Source of the DNA: an archaeon
Lineage (GTDB): Archaea > Thermoproteota > Nitrososphaeria > Conexivisphaerales > DTJL01
DNA: 34,275 bases
Reading direction: 5' to 3'
NCBI GenBank assembly: GCA_021811935.1
Contig: JAKAPW010000008.1
Span: forward strand, 1 to 34,275
Positions within the stretch are counted from its first letter, which is position 1; every line of letters begins with the position of its first letter. Shown one piece after another: positions 1 through 8,277 of the stretch. The notes under the pieces were generated by a model. That model ran no database searches. It was not told the DNA's origin and saw only the letters and a list, made by a program, of their open reading frames with translations. A program made the translations under genes and the position numbers.

Positions 1-102
1 ATCGGCCGTGACCCTCGAACCTCTGGCGACGTTGTCATGCCATCGCCTGATCTGCTGGTTCTCAAGCAGGTGCCTGTGATTGCTTCGCTCTACCTGTACC
101 AT
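1..102 (-). CDS. Tyrosine recombinase/integrase (XerA-like), N-terminal fragment running off the window edge
   Basis: Minus strand reads MVQVERSNHRHLLENQQIRRWHDNVARGSRVTAD... open to base 1, resembling the N-terminal core-binding domain of archaeal Xer/phage integrases; TATA-like 'gttaaaagg' (complement of 122-130) about 25 nt upstream of the ATG. Not in the supplied ORF track (short, partial). Confidence 0.6.
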   Translation of the reverse strand, partial: MVQVERSNHRHLLENQQIRRWHDNVARGSRVTAD

Positions 103-265
103 GCGCACATTGGTGCGTGTGCCTTTTAACGAAAGGGGACTTGGCACTTGTTGGTGCCAAATCCCACCGGGCCCGCCTCAAGATTACAGACCATCATCCC
201 GGGGTCATTGCCTTAACCATGCCAGGTTTAACAAAGTTTAATTGTGTGTAACTCCAAGGAGGACT

Positions 266-538
266 ATGGCGACAACGCTGAAGGTTAGGAAGAAGGGCAT
301 CTTGATTCTCCCCAAAGGATTGAGGGAGAAGGCAGGAATCAAGGAAGGATCCACAGTGGTTGCAACAGCTGTTGACGACGGGATAGTGTTGAGTCCGAAG
401 GAGAAGGACGTCGTGAAAGAGCTGCTTGGATTGGCCAAGGTGTCTCAACAAAACAGAGCTAATAGCATAGAGCGGGTGCGTGCCCTAAGACACGAAATTG
501 ACGAGCAACGAGCGTCCAGGGGCGGACGAGCCTCTTAG
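266..538 (+). CDS. AbrB/SpoVT-type antitoxin (VapB/MazE-like)
   Basis: MATTLKVRKKGILILPKGLREKAGIKEGSTVVATAVDDGIVLSP matches the swapped-hairpin AbrB pattern; followed directly by a PIN toxin. Confidence 0.85.
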   Translation: MATTLKVRKKGILILPKGLREKAGIKEGSTVVATAVDDGIVLSPKEKDVVKELLGLAKVSQQNRANSIERVRALRHEIDEQRASRGGRAS

Positions 539-559
539 ATTCGATGGATCCCCGAATCC

Positions 560-991
560 TTGACAATCACTTGTTATCTCGACACGAATATCTTCCTCAA
601 CGTGATTTATGAGGAACCACACCATGCAGGAGGCTCCAGAATTTTGCTTGAAAAGATAGAGAGGGGAGAGCTGGGAGGGATCACGTCATCGGTGACTGAA
701 ATCGAAATTGCGCTGGATATGGAGAAGACGGGCAACCGGGAGAATATAGACCGCGCGCTCAGACTTGTTGAGAGGATGAATAACCTCACAATATGCCCCC
801 TGGACTCTTGGACTGCGAGAATGGCAGCAAAGTTCGTCTTTGACTCTCACTTGACCGTCCACGATGCGTATCACGGAGCCACAGCTATGGTGAATGGTGC
901 CGGAGTCTTTGTAACACGGGATAGGACACTAGGAGACAGGCTGAAGAAGATGATCAAAGTGCTGTTGCCGGAGGCGCTTCAAGCGAGCTGA
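560..991 (+). CDS. vapC: PIN-domain ribonuclease toxin (VapC)
   Basis: YLDTNIFLNV, TEIEIAL, VHDAYH and FVTRDRTL give the four acidic PIN residues; TTG start. Confidence 0.87.
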   Translation: MTITCYLDTNIFLNVIYEEPHHAGGSRILLEKIERGELGGITSSVTEIEIALDMEKTGNRENIDRALRLVERMNNLTICPLDSWTARMAAKFVFDSHLTVHDAYHGATAMVNGAGVFVTRDRTLGDRLKKMIKVLLPEALQAS

Positions 992-1258
992 CGAAGTTGC
1001 GTGCAATCATGCTTCTGTCAAGCCGTTTCTCTAAACATGTATTTTCGTATATACGCCCGTTTTGGTGCTCAAGCTGTTAGCTACGTGCAGAGAGGCATCC
1101 GGCCAAATCTCTGGGGGCTCCGATAGACCGTCTTGGCCCTGAATTTTGATGCGCGAGTTCCGATACCCGCTTTTTGCCCAGCCATATCCCAAAAGTGGAG
1201 GGTTGATCGATTCAAACACCGAGAGCCGGCGTCAAAGCCACTTCTTGAACGCCTCCAA

Positions 1259-1608
1259 TTACTTGGAACCTTCCTTTTCGAAAACCGTGACCGTCGTGGC
1301 GTCAACCCTGTACTCGTTTCCTTCAATTTTGACAGTCGAGAGGAGAGCCGAGCCATATTTTGTAGTGTCGAATGCGATGAGCAATCCTTCCTTTCGATCA
1401 ACCCTGCACCTGCACGAAAATCTTATCTTGTCCCCAAGGCAGGCGCACCAAGCGCCAATCTGTTCGTATTCACCGTAAGCGTCAAGAGTTGCGTCTTCGG
1501 CAATTTTTTCCGGCCGGGTCTCTTGGTCTGTTCGATTTATCTTGGGACATCCAGCTGCTCACCTCGCGGCATGGACTGCGCGTCTGTCTGTATCACGACG
1601 GGCTCCAT
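1259..1608 (-). pseudogene. CcbP-like (calcium-binding protein family) gene, probably frameshifted
   Basis: Frame 1: MEPVVIQTDAQSMPRGEQLDVPR*. Another frame then reads DQETRPEKIAEDATLDAYGEYEQIGAWCACLGDKIRFSCRCRVDRKEGLLIAFDTTKYGSALLSTVKIEGNEYRVDATTVTVFEKEGSK*, with no ATG/GTG/TTG start of its own. Confidence 0.5.
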
Positions 1609-1668
1609 AGTGCAACAGTCCACAAATTCTGTGCATGGTTCTTATATACCAGTATACCATTATATAAA

Positions 1669-1887
1669 ATGGGGAAATTGCCCGAGGCCACAACCGTGAA
1701 GGTCTCCAAAGAGACGGTTAGGAAGCTCGTGGCCCTTCAACGCAGCCTTCATGCTAGAACACTGGACGAAACGATCAAGATATTGGTGAAAAGGCATAGG
1801 AAGGAAGTACTGGATGCAGCATTCGGAAGCGACAGGGCGAAGTCGAGGGTTTTCAAAGAAGGGGATCGGCTTGAAGACCGTAGTTGA
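1669..1887 (+). CDS. VapB-like antitoxin (RHH-like)
   Basis: MGKLPEATTVKVSKETVRKLVALQRSLHARTLDETIKILVKRHRKE...; TATA 'cttatata' about 24 nt upstream; overlaps the start of a PIN toxin. Confidence 0.75.
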   Translation: MGKLPEATTVKVSKETVRKLVALQRSLHARTLDETIKILVKRHRKEVLDAAFGSDRAKSRVFKEGDRLEDRS

Positions 1888-2281
1888 CTCATGGGCCTGG
1901 GTGGAGCTATTCAAGGGAAGCGCCAGCGGGAAGAAGGCGAAGGAACAAATGGAGAGGTCGGACGAAGTGTTCACTCCGAGCCTGGTTCTGGCGGAGCTTG
2001 CCAGGAAGTACTCGGGAGAGGGGGAGGAGCCGGCAACCGTCAGGCGGTGGCTCCAAACTGTAATTGAGGCAACGCAAGTCGTCCAGATCGATGTCGGACT
2101 GGCAGAAGAATCGGCGAGAGCGTCAATGCAGCTGGTCGAGAAGGCTCGAAAGGAGGGCCTGGAGAAGCCGGGTCTCGGCGACGCGATAGTTCTGGCTACG
2201 GCCAAAGTCAGCCGGGTTCGCGTCCTCACAGGCGACCCGCATTTCGGTGGCCTATCTGAGACTCTCTGGGTGGGAGACTAG
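1871..2281 (+). CDS. vapC: PIN-domain ribonuclease toxin (VapC)
   Basis: TVVDSWAWVELF, LVLAELARKY, GLGDAIVLATA and VLTGDPHF; start taken at TTG 1871, overlapping the antitoxin by 17 nt. Confidence 0.83.
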   Translation: MKTVVDSWAWVELFKGSASGKKAKEQMERSDEVFTPSLVLAELARKYSGEGEEPATVRRWLQTVIEATQVVQIDVGLAEESARASMQLVEKARKEGLEKPGLGDAIVLATAKVSRVRVLTGDPHFGGLSETLWVGD

Positions 2282-2507
2282 GCTGGCGCTGCCCAGAGCC
2301 AATGAAGAGAAGCTGGAGTGAACGAGCTGGCTCGGTCAGATCCCGATATTCGAGTTCCGCGGCGAAATCATTTTTCCAAACCCATTCAGGTCCTGATCCC
2401 GCCGGCCTCGTTGTTAATCAGCGCCGCTTGCGTTCAAGCTTTCCGACCGTTCTCCTTGAAAAATAACTGGTGGTATTTCGGATATGTCGAAACGTAAGGA
2501 AAGGTAG

Positions 2508-2751
2508 GTCGGGACAACGATCACGATACCCGCTTCGCCGAAGGGGAAAATGTCCCGGGCCGACGTGAACTGGAGCGAGGCGATCGGAGAGATGGCGACC
2601 GAGAAACCGGAGGATGAAGGCCAACCGGACACGGCAGAGGAAGTTATGCCCAATGAGCGAATCAGACGGCCTGCGCCCAGCGGTTGGAGCGAAGTGATCA
2701 GAGAGTGACGAATTCGTAGTCGATCCGTCCGTCGTTACAAGGTGGTTGTGA
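2508..2751 (+). pseudogene. Decayed vapBC relic: VapB-like remnant plus VapC N-terminus
   Basis: VGTTITIPASPKGKMSRADVNWSEAIGEMATEK...EEVMPNERIRRPAPSGWSEVIRE* resembles VapB ('DVNWSEAIR...NERIRRxAPxGWxSxEVIRE'); the following DEFVVDPSVVTRWL* resembles a VapC start. A stop lies directly before the VapB start and the VapC breaks after about 14 aa. Confidence 0.5.
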
Positions 2752-2845
2752 TGCGAGACTCCAGGAGCGCGCCAGAGGAACACTCCCAGACGACGGTCCG
2801 ACAGGGGCTTCCTGGCTCGGGCGACTTCGGCCCGGCCGGACCCGT

Positions 2846-3217
2846 TCAGACCCAGACTCTCTTCACTTCAGAGAAATGCGGGTCGTCGGTGACGCACGGA
2901 AGATTGTATCGCTTTGCCGTAGCCATTATGAGCGAGTCGGCCATCGGAACCCCCAGCCTGTGACTTATGTCCGCGCCTTCCTCGGCGACCTGCGCGTCGA
3001 CATCGATTATGTCGAACTCCCGCCTGATAGTCGCCGCACGGAGCGCTGCCACAGCCTTGTCCTCGTTGGCGAGCGTCTGCTTGTAGACCTCGTATACCGT
3101 GATGGAGGAGGCGTACGCGGACTTCGACTTTTCGAAGAGCGCCCTCAGCTTGCCGGTCGTCCCGGCGTTTCTCGAAGTGAAGACGGCCCAGAAGTAGCGC
3201 GTCTCGAAGAGCATCAA
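2846..3217 (-). CDS. vapC: PIN-domain ribonuclease toxin (VapC)
   Basis: FETRYFWAVF, ITVYEVYKQTL, PMADSLIMATA and CVTDDPHF; overlaps the upstream AbrB antitoxin by 4 nt. Confidence 0.85.
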   Translation of the reverse strand: MMLFETRYFWAVFTSRNAGTTGKLRALFEKSKSAYASSITVYEVYKQTLANEDKAVAALRAATIRREFDIIDVDAQVAEEGADISHRLGVPMADSLIMATAKRYNLPCVTDDPHFSEVKRVWV

Positions 3218-3435
3218 CCTTCCTCCCTCATTCTGTCGAGCTGCTCGAAGGCCCCTTCTCTGCTCAAATCGGACGTGCCCGCAAGGTCGAACAGGGACGG
3301 GACCTTCCTCAGGATGACCTTGTCACCTTCTGTCTCCACCTCCAGCCTCGAACCCTCCTGGATCCCCAGCCTCCTCCTGATTTCGGTGGGTATGGTTGTC
3401 TGTCCCCGTCTCGTGACCACCACCTCCTTGGTCAT
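3214..3435 (-). CDS. AbrB-type antitoxin (VapB)
   Basis: MTKEVVVTRRGQTTIPTEIRRRLGIQEGSRLEVETEGDKVILRKVPS, canonical AbrB motif. Confidence 0.9.
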   Translation of the reverse strand: MTKEVVVTRRGQTTIPTEIRRRLGIQEGSRLEVETEGDKVILRKVPSLFDLAGTSDLSREGAFEQLDRMREEG

Positions 3436-3553
3436 GTGGAAACGTGCAGATTCCTGATATTAAAGACTTCCTACCAGCTACACATTCCTATCGAGCCAGG
3501 AGTCCTATGGGGTAGGCGGGCGATTTTATATATGGCCCCACGAATCGACCTGC

Positions 3554-3973
3554 ATGACCGAAGACTGCATATTCTGCAAGATCGCCAAGGGAGAAGCGAC
3601 GGCGAGCGTCGTGTACGAAGACAGGGACGTCATCGCCTTCCTCGACATCAACCCGCTCGAAGAAGGGCATACTCTCGTGATCCCGAAGAAGCACTTCGTG
3701 GACATATGGGACATCGACCCCGACACGCTCGCGAGGGTGACAGCCGTGACGAAACAGGTGGCCCACAAGATGGCCGAGGTGCTGGACGCCCAAGGGATCA
3801 ACACGTTCAGCGCGAGCGGAAAGCCGGCCGGGCAGGACGTCTTCCATTTCCACATGCACGTCATCCCCCTGGCCGCGGGCGGAAGGACGAAGTTCTCCGA
3901 ATGGTGGCGTTCGAGCATGAGGAGGGCCGAGAGGCCGGAGCTGGAGTCGCTGGCGGAGAAGCTCAGCCTCTGA
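3554..3973 (+). CDS. HIT family protein
   Basis: CIFCKIAKGE...VVYEDRDVIAFLDINPLEEGHTLVIPKKH and the triad HFHMHVIP; TATA 'ttttatata' about 26 nt upstream. Confidence 0.95.
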   Translation: MTEDCIFCKIAKGEATASVVYEDRDVIAFLDINPLEEGHTLVIPKKHFVDIWDIDPDTLARVTAVTKQVAHKMAEVLDAQGINTFSASGKPAGQDVFHFHMHVIPLAAGGRTKFSEWWRSSMRRAERPELESLAEKLSL

Positions 3974-4018
3974 ACCCTTGGTCCGGGCCCTCGAAGCGTG
4001 CCCCACCGGTCGGCGGCA

Positions 4019-5641
4019 TCAATCTCCTTTGAGCCCCAGGCAGAGGAGCCTGTTCGTCGTCCCTCCGCTGACTGGCAGGAACATCCTCATCCTGCCGCCC
4101 TTCGTGGTGCCGACCGAGAGGCCGGCCCTGCCGACGCCGCCGGTGGCCATGCTCCTGATGAGCCTCCCGGTCTCGGCGTCGGCCATGTACAGCACCCCTC
4201 CGCGGTCCGTCGCGTACACCACGCCGCCGCTGACGGTCACCGCCGCGCTCTGGTACGCGTTCTGCATGGGGAGGTTCCATCTGACTTCGCCGCTCCCTGC
4301 GTCTATGGCGTACAGCGCCGAGCGCCGCGGCGAATCCGTGCCGCGCAGCTTGATCGTCTTCATGGGCTTCCCCCTGAACGTCCCCTCTTCGACCACGGCC
4401 TGCTGCTCCACCTTCTGGGTCGCCGCGTATATCGTGTTGTAGGCGAACGCGATGGGGGCGTTGATGCCGCCCAGGTGGCCCGGGCAGTACACGCCTGGCT
4501 TCAGCGTGGATGATACGTCCGCGTCGTTTCCCCTGTTCGCGTTGAGGAGGGTCGCGTTCTCCCCTATCCTGACCGGCTCGTAGACCGGCCTCCCCGTCTC
4601 CGCGTCCAGCACGTAGACGTGGTTGTTCTTGGCGCCAGCTATCACCGCCTTCCTCCTCCCTCCGCGCGTCTCTATCTCGGTCAGTATAGTGTTCCAGCCG
4701 ACGTCCCAGCCGAGCAGATCGTGCGGGGTCGTCTGGTGGTACCACAGCATCCGGCCGGTCGCGGCGTCGAGCGACACCAGGCAGTCCGTATATAGGTTCG
4801 GCCCGGGTATGGCCAGGTCGCTGTAGACGAACAGGTCGGGGTTGCCCGTCCCGAAGAAGACCCTCCCAGCTGCCTCGTCCACGGCCACCGTCCCCCAGAC
4901 GCTCCCGCCGCCCGCCTGGTCGGAGCTCCCCCAATCTCCGGCGTACGGCGCGATGTTCCCCTTGTGCGCCTCCTCGTCCCAGCCCTTCGCCCCTTCCTCG
5001 GCCGGCGGGACGGCGTACCACCTCCAGAGCAGCCGCCCCGACGCCACGTCGTAGGAAGCCACGAAGCCCCTGGCCGAAGCCTCGTACCCCTGCGCCCCCA
5101 CGCCCTGCGCCGCCAGGCCGAAGATGGCCGAACCCCCGCAGAAAGCAGGGGCCGCCCTCCCTGCGTAAGCCCCCACCGAGCCTGGGATGCCTGCCCCCGT
5201 GCCCTCTATCTTCCAGACGGGGGTGCCGTCGCCGGGGTCCAGCCCGTACAGCGTCGTGTCGTTGGCCAGCACATAGAGGAGGCCGCCCCGATGGTTCAGC
5301 GTGTGCGTCAGGCGCGGGTTGGGGGAGTCCTGCCCGGCGCACCGGAAGGACCACAACAGGCTGCCCGCGTCTCCGTCCACGGCGTACACGGTCCCGCCGC
5401 CGTCCGCCAGATACGCCGTCCCCTCCACCACGAGCGGGGTGGTCTGTACGCCGACCGAAGCGACGCTGCCCAGGTAAGATTTCACATGCGGGCTGGGCAT
5501 CGTTTCCGAGGGCCCCAGTTCGAGGGACCATTTGACCTCCAGGTCGCTCACGTTCTCCCTGCCGATGACGTCCTGGGGGGAGAAGCCGCAGTTCGACGGG
5601 TCGTGGTACGGGCTTCTCCATTCCGTCGGAAGAAGCGACAC
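4019..5641 (-). CDS. PQQ-binding-like beta-propeller protein (quinoprotein alcohol dehydrogenase superfamily)
   Basis: Repeats such as GGTVYAVDGDAGSLLWSF, LVSLDAATGRMLWYHQTTPHDLLGWDV and HVYVLDAETGRPVYEPVR; N-terminus SPQDVIGRENVSDLEVKWSLELG; GTG start at 5641 with a TATA-like box about 27 nt upstream. Confidence 0.85.
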   Translation of the reverse strand: MSLLPTEWRSPYHDPSNCGFSPQDVIGRENVSDLEVKWSLELGPSETMPSPHVKSYLGSVASVGVQTTPLVVEGTAYLADGGGTVYAVDGDAGSLLWSFRCAGQDSPNPRLTHTLNHRGGLLYVLANDTTLYGLDPGDGTPVWKIEGTGAGIPGSVGAYAGRAAPAFCGGSAIFGLAAQGVGAQGYEASARGFVASYDVASGRLLWRWYAVPPAEEGAKGWDEEAHKGNIAPYAGDWGSSDQAGGGSVWGTVAVDEAAGRVFFGTGNPDLFVYSDLAIPGPNLYTDCLVSLDAATGRMLWYHQTTPHDLLGWDVGWNTILTEIETRGGRRKAVIAGAKNNHVYVLDAETGRPVYEPVRIGENATLLNANRGNDADVSSTLKPGVYCPGHLGGINAPIAFAYNTIYAATQKVEQQAVVEEGTFRGKPMKTIKLRGTDSPRRSALYAIDAGSGEVRWNLPMQNAYQSAAVTVSGGVVYATDRGGVLYMADAETGRLIRSMATGGVGRAGLSVGTTKGGRMRMFLPVSGGTTNRLLCLGLKGD

Positions 5642-5753
5642 GGGCCGACTTCCGGCTTCTTCGTCTTAAGACTTGCGGTCATATTCGGATTATCCGAACC
5701 CATGCGACCCCGCGCAGACACGCTTTTATCGCGACGCCGCGGAGGAAGACCGC

Positions 5754-6125
5754 ATGGTCGTGGTCGACTGCTCGGGGGCGGAATCCGTGATGGCGGACCT
5801 GGCGTCGTATGTCTCCGAAAGGCTTGGCGGGAGGGCGCTCCCGATACTCAAGGGGAAAAAGATAGTGTTCGACCCCGTGTCCGGCGAAGGCCCGACCGTC
5901 CGAGAGGTGGCCTCCATCGTGGGATCGTTCCTTCACGAGAAGTCGCTGGAGGCGAAATACCGCGTGTCAGAGGAGGGAGAGAGCGTATGCGTGACGTCCG
6001 TCTCGGGGGGCGGGGAGACGGGAAGACGGGGCCTCCCCCCGAACCTGTTCATGTGCACCCATTGCGGCTTCGCCACCTCCTACGAGGAGCTGTACCAGCA
6101 GCACGTCAGGATACATTACGTGTGA
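5754..6125 (+). CDS. Conserved hypothetical protein with C-terminal C2H2-type zinc finger
   Basis: C-terminus FMCTHCGFATSYEELYQQHVRIHYV; start chosen from TATA 'cttttatc' about 27 nt upstream of ATG 5754. Confidence 0.65.
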   Translation: MVVVDCSGAESVMADLASYVSERLGGRALPILKGKKIVFDPVSGEGPTVREVASIVGSFLHEKSLEAKYRVSEEGESVCVTSVSGGGETGRRGLPPNLFMCTHCGFATSYEELYQQHVRIHYV

Positions 6126-6128
6126 GCT

Positions 6129-6281
6129 TCAGCCGTTGAAGTTTCCCCAGTAGAAGTCGGGCGTCGCCCCGTGCTCCACCAGCGGCCTGGCGCCGCTCTT
6201 GTGTTTCACGCCGCACCTCTTCTGGTGCCTCAGCCATTTCTTTTCGCTTATCTCCTTCCCGCACTTCGGGCAGAGGGGCAT
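6129..6281 (-). CDS. Small zinc-finger protein
   Basis: MPLCPKCGKEISEKKWLRHQKRCGVKHKSGARPLVEHGATPDFYWGNFNG: CPxCGKx8-9HQKRC motif. Confidence 0.65.
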   Translation of the reverse strand: MPLCPKCGKEISEKKWLRHQKRCGVKHKSGARPLVEHGATPDFYWGNFNG

Positions 6282-6392
6282 TCGGAAGCCTTCGGCGCCG
6301 CTCACGTTTAGGCATTTCCCTAATTCCGTCCGTTCCAAGGCCCCGGGCCCTCAGCTTTTTTATGGGCGCCGCGGCATACCGGCCGGCGGCAC

Positions 6393-7301
6393 ATGTCGTC
6401 CTGGGACCCAGGGGGGGTAGGTCGTGGCACCGGCAAGGTGCACATGCTGGTCAGGTTCATCAGGGTGGAGCACACCTTCCTGAGCCTGCCGATGGCATAC
6501 ACCGGGGCCTTCGTGGCCGTCCTCGGCGTCCCCCCGGTGGCCGTCCTCGTCCTGGTCTTCTTCGCCCTCTTCTTCCTCAGGGTCTCCGGGATGACCATAG
6601 ACAACATAGTGGACATGGGGGCGGACGCTGCCAACCCCAGGACCAGGAACAGGCCGCTCGTGACCGGCGCCATGTCCATGAAGGAGGCCAGGCTGCTGAT
6701 GGCCTCCGGCCTGCTCGGCTTCTTCGTTTCGGCCTACCTGATAAACCCGTGGGCCCTGGCCTTCTCGCCTCTGGTGGCCTTCTTCGTCATAACCTATCCG
6801 TACGTCAAGAAATACACTTCGGCGGGCGCCTTCCACATAGCCGCGATAGAGGCGCTCTCCGTCTTCAGCGGGGCGGTGGCCTCGGCCGGGCTGGCGGCTG
6901 GGACGCTGTACGAAGTCGCATACAGGATACCCTGGCTCTTCGTTGCCGCCACGCTCCTTTGGGCGGTTGGCTTCGACCTGTACAACCACATACAGGACAT
7001 GGAGTTCGACAGGTCGATGGGCCTGAAGAACCTCACGCTGCTGCTGGGCGGCGGTGCACTGCGCTTCGCCGGGATGAACCAGGTGGCGTCCGTGGCCCTG
7101 GCCTTCCTCGCCGATTACGCGTACGACCTGGGCCCGCTCTCCTACGGGGCCACCGTCGCCCACGGCATGGTGATGGCCCTGGCGTACCGCGCGGCCCAGA
7201 AGGGCGACTACGGCGTGGCGTTCAACTACAACATATATTCTTCCGTGGTGCTCGGCGTGGGCATAGTCGTCGACGTCGTCCTGGGCCGACCCTTCGCGTA
7301 A
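6393..7301 (+). CDS. UbiA-family prenyltransferase (membrane)
   Basis: NIVDMGADAANPRTRNRPLVTG and YNHIQDMEFDRSMGLKNL (two Asp-rich motifs) plus many hydrophobic helices; TATA 'cttttttatg' upstream. Confidence 0.9.
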   Translation: MSSWDPGGVGRGTGKVHMLVRFIRVEHTFLSLPMAYTGAFVAVLGVPPVAVLVLVFFALFFLRVSGMTIDNIVDMGADAANPRTRNRPLVTGAMSMKEARLLMASGLLGFFVSAYLINPWALAFSPLVAFFVITYPYVKKYTSAGAFHIAAIEALSVFSGAVASAGLAAGTLYEVAYRIPWLFVAATLLWAVGFDLYNHIQDMEFDRSMGLKNLTLLLGGGALRFAGMNQVASVALAFLADYAYDLGPLSYGATVAHGMVMALAYRAAQKGDYGVAFNYNIYSSVVLGVGIVVDVVLGRPFA

Positions 7302-7302
7302 G

Positions 7303-8202
7303 CTACATGCGCGACAGGAAGCCCATCTTCCCCTTCCTGATCATGTAATATCTCTCTATGAACCTCTTCATCAGCGACCTCATGCGAGAGACGCGCACGG
7401 AAGACCTTCCTCCCCCCCAGGGGACGTCGCTCCTGACGTGGGCCGCCCTTCCTGCGCCGTTGTCGAGTATGTAGACGAACCTGGGCCTGAAGGGCCCGGA
7501 CGATGTCCCGTCCATCTGGGAAGCCACGTACATCCCCATCCGCATGGCCATTTCGCCGAGCTTGGGCCCCATGTCCGCTATGTCCCCCGCCGCGTAGACG
7601 CAGTCCTTCACCTTCAGGTGGTCGTCCACCTTCAGGAAGGAGTCGAAGGGCTCGGCGGGCAGGGGGGGCGGCAGCTCGAACTCCGCGGCCTCGCAGCCGA
7701 CTATCCCCGCCTCCTCCGCCATCCTGGAGACGGCATCGCCGACGTCGTCCCCGAGCCACCGCATGTGCTCCCCGCGGTAGGCCACCTTCTTCCCCAGCGC
7801 CCTGAGGTAGAAGGCCGCCTGGAGGGCCAGGTAGTCGTCGTACCTGTAGGCGGCGGCCAGGCTCACGCTCTCCCTCCTGAGCGCCTCGTCGAACAGCCGG
7901 TCGACCCCGTCCCTCCTGCAGCCCTGCGCGAGCACCAGGACGTCCGGCTCGTGCCTCCCCGCGTCGGTCAGCACGACCCTTGCCCCGACGTCCACCTCCC
8001 TGACGCGCTCCCGCGCGACGAAGTCCGGCAGGCGGAAGGAGGACGGAACGCCGCCGAAGAAGGCGTCCCTCATCTTTGCCGTGTGGAAGACGAAGTCCGG
8101 CCCCGCGGACAGGATCTTCACCTCGTGTCTCCGCCCGAGCCGGTGGTAGGCGTTGATGCCCGCGTAGCCCGCCCCGACTATGAGAACCTTCACTTCGCGC
8201 AC
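7303..8202 (-). CDS. FAD-dependent NAD(P)H dehydrogenase (NDH-2-like pyridine nucleotide-disulphide oxidoreductase family)
   Basis: VKVLIVGAGYAGINAYHRL (Rossmann GxGxxG) and DCVYAAGDIAD; charged C-terminal tail. Confidence 0.85.
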   Translation of the reverse strand: MREVKVLIVGAGYAGINAYHRLGRRHEVKILSAGPDFVFHTAKMRDAFFGGVPSSFRLPDFVARERVREVDVGARVVLTDAGRHEPDVLVLAQGCRRDGVDRLFDEALRRESVSLAAAYRYDDYLALQAAFYLRALGKKVAYRGEHMRWLGDDVGDAVSRMAEEAGIVGCEAAEFELPPPLPAEPFDSFLKVDDHLKVKDCVYAAGDIADMGPKLGEMAMRMGMYVASQMDGTSSGPFRPRFVYILDNGAGRAAHVRSDVPWGGGRSSVRVSRMRSLMKRFIERYYMIRKGKMGFLSRM

Positions 8203-8277
8203 TCCTGTGCCGCACGCCGCAATATATCGCCATCCTTCCGCAATTTCTATAAGAACCCCCGGGCCAGTCCGGGGAAG

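Noticed and set aside
3963-5621. 552-aa minus-strand ORF in another frame of the PQQ propeller gene
   Set aside because: Arg/Gly-rich shadow frame; the 4019-5641 frame carries the propeller repeats.
7438-8277. N-terminal 280-aa extension of the pqqC-like ORF
   Set aside because: Antisense to the FAD oxidoreductase and unlike any protein; TATA box and ATG 8278 define the real start.
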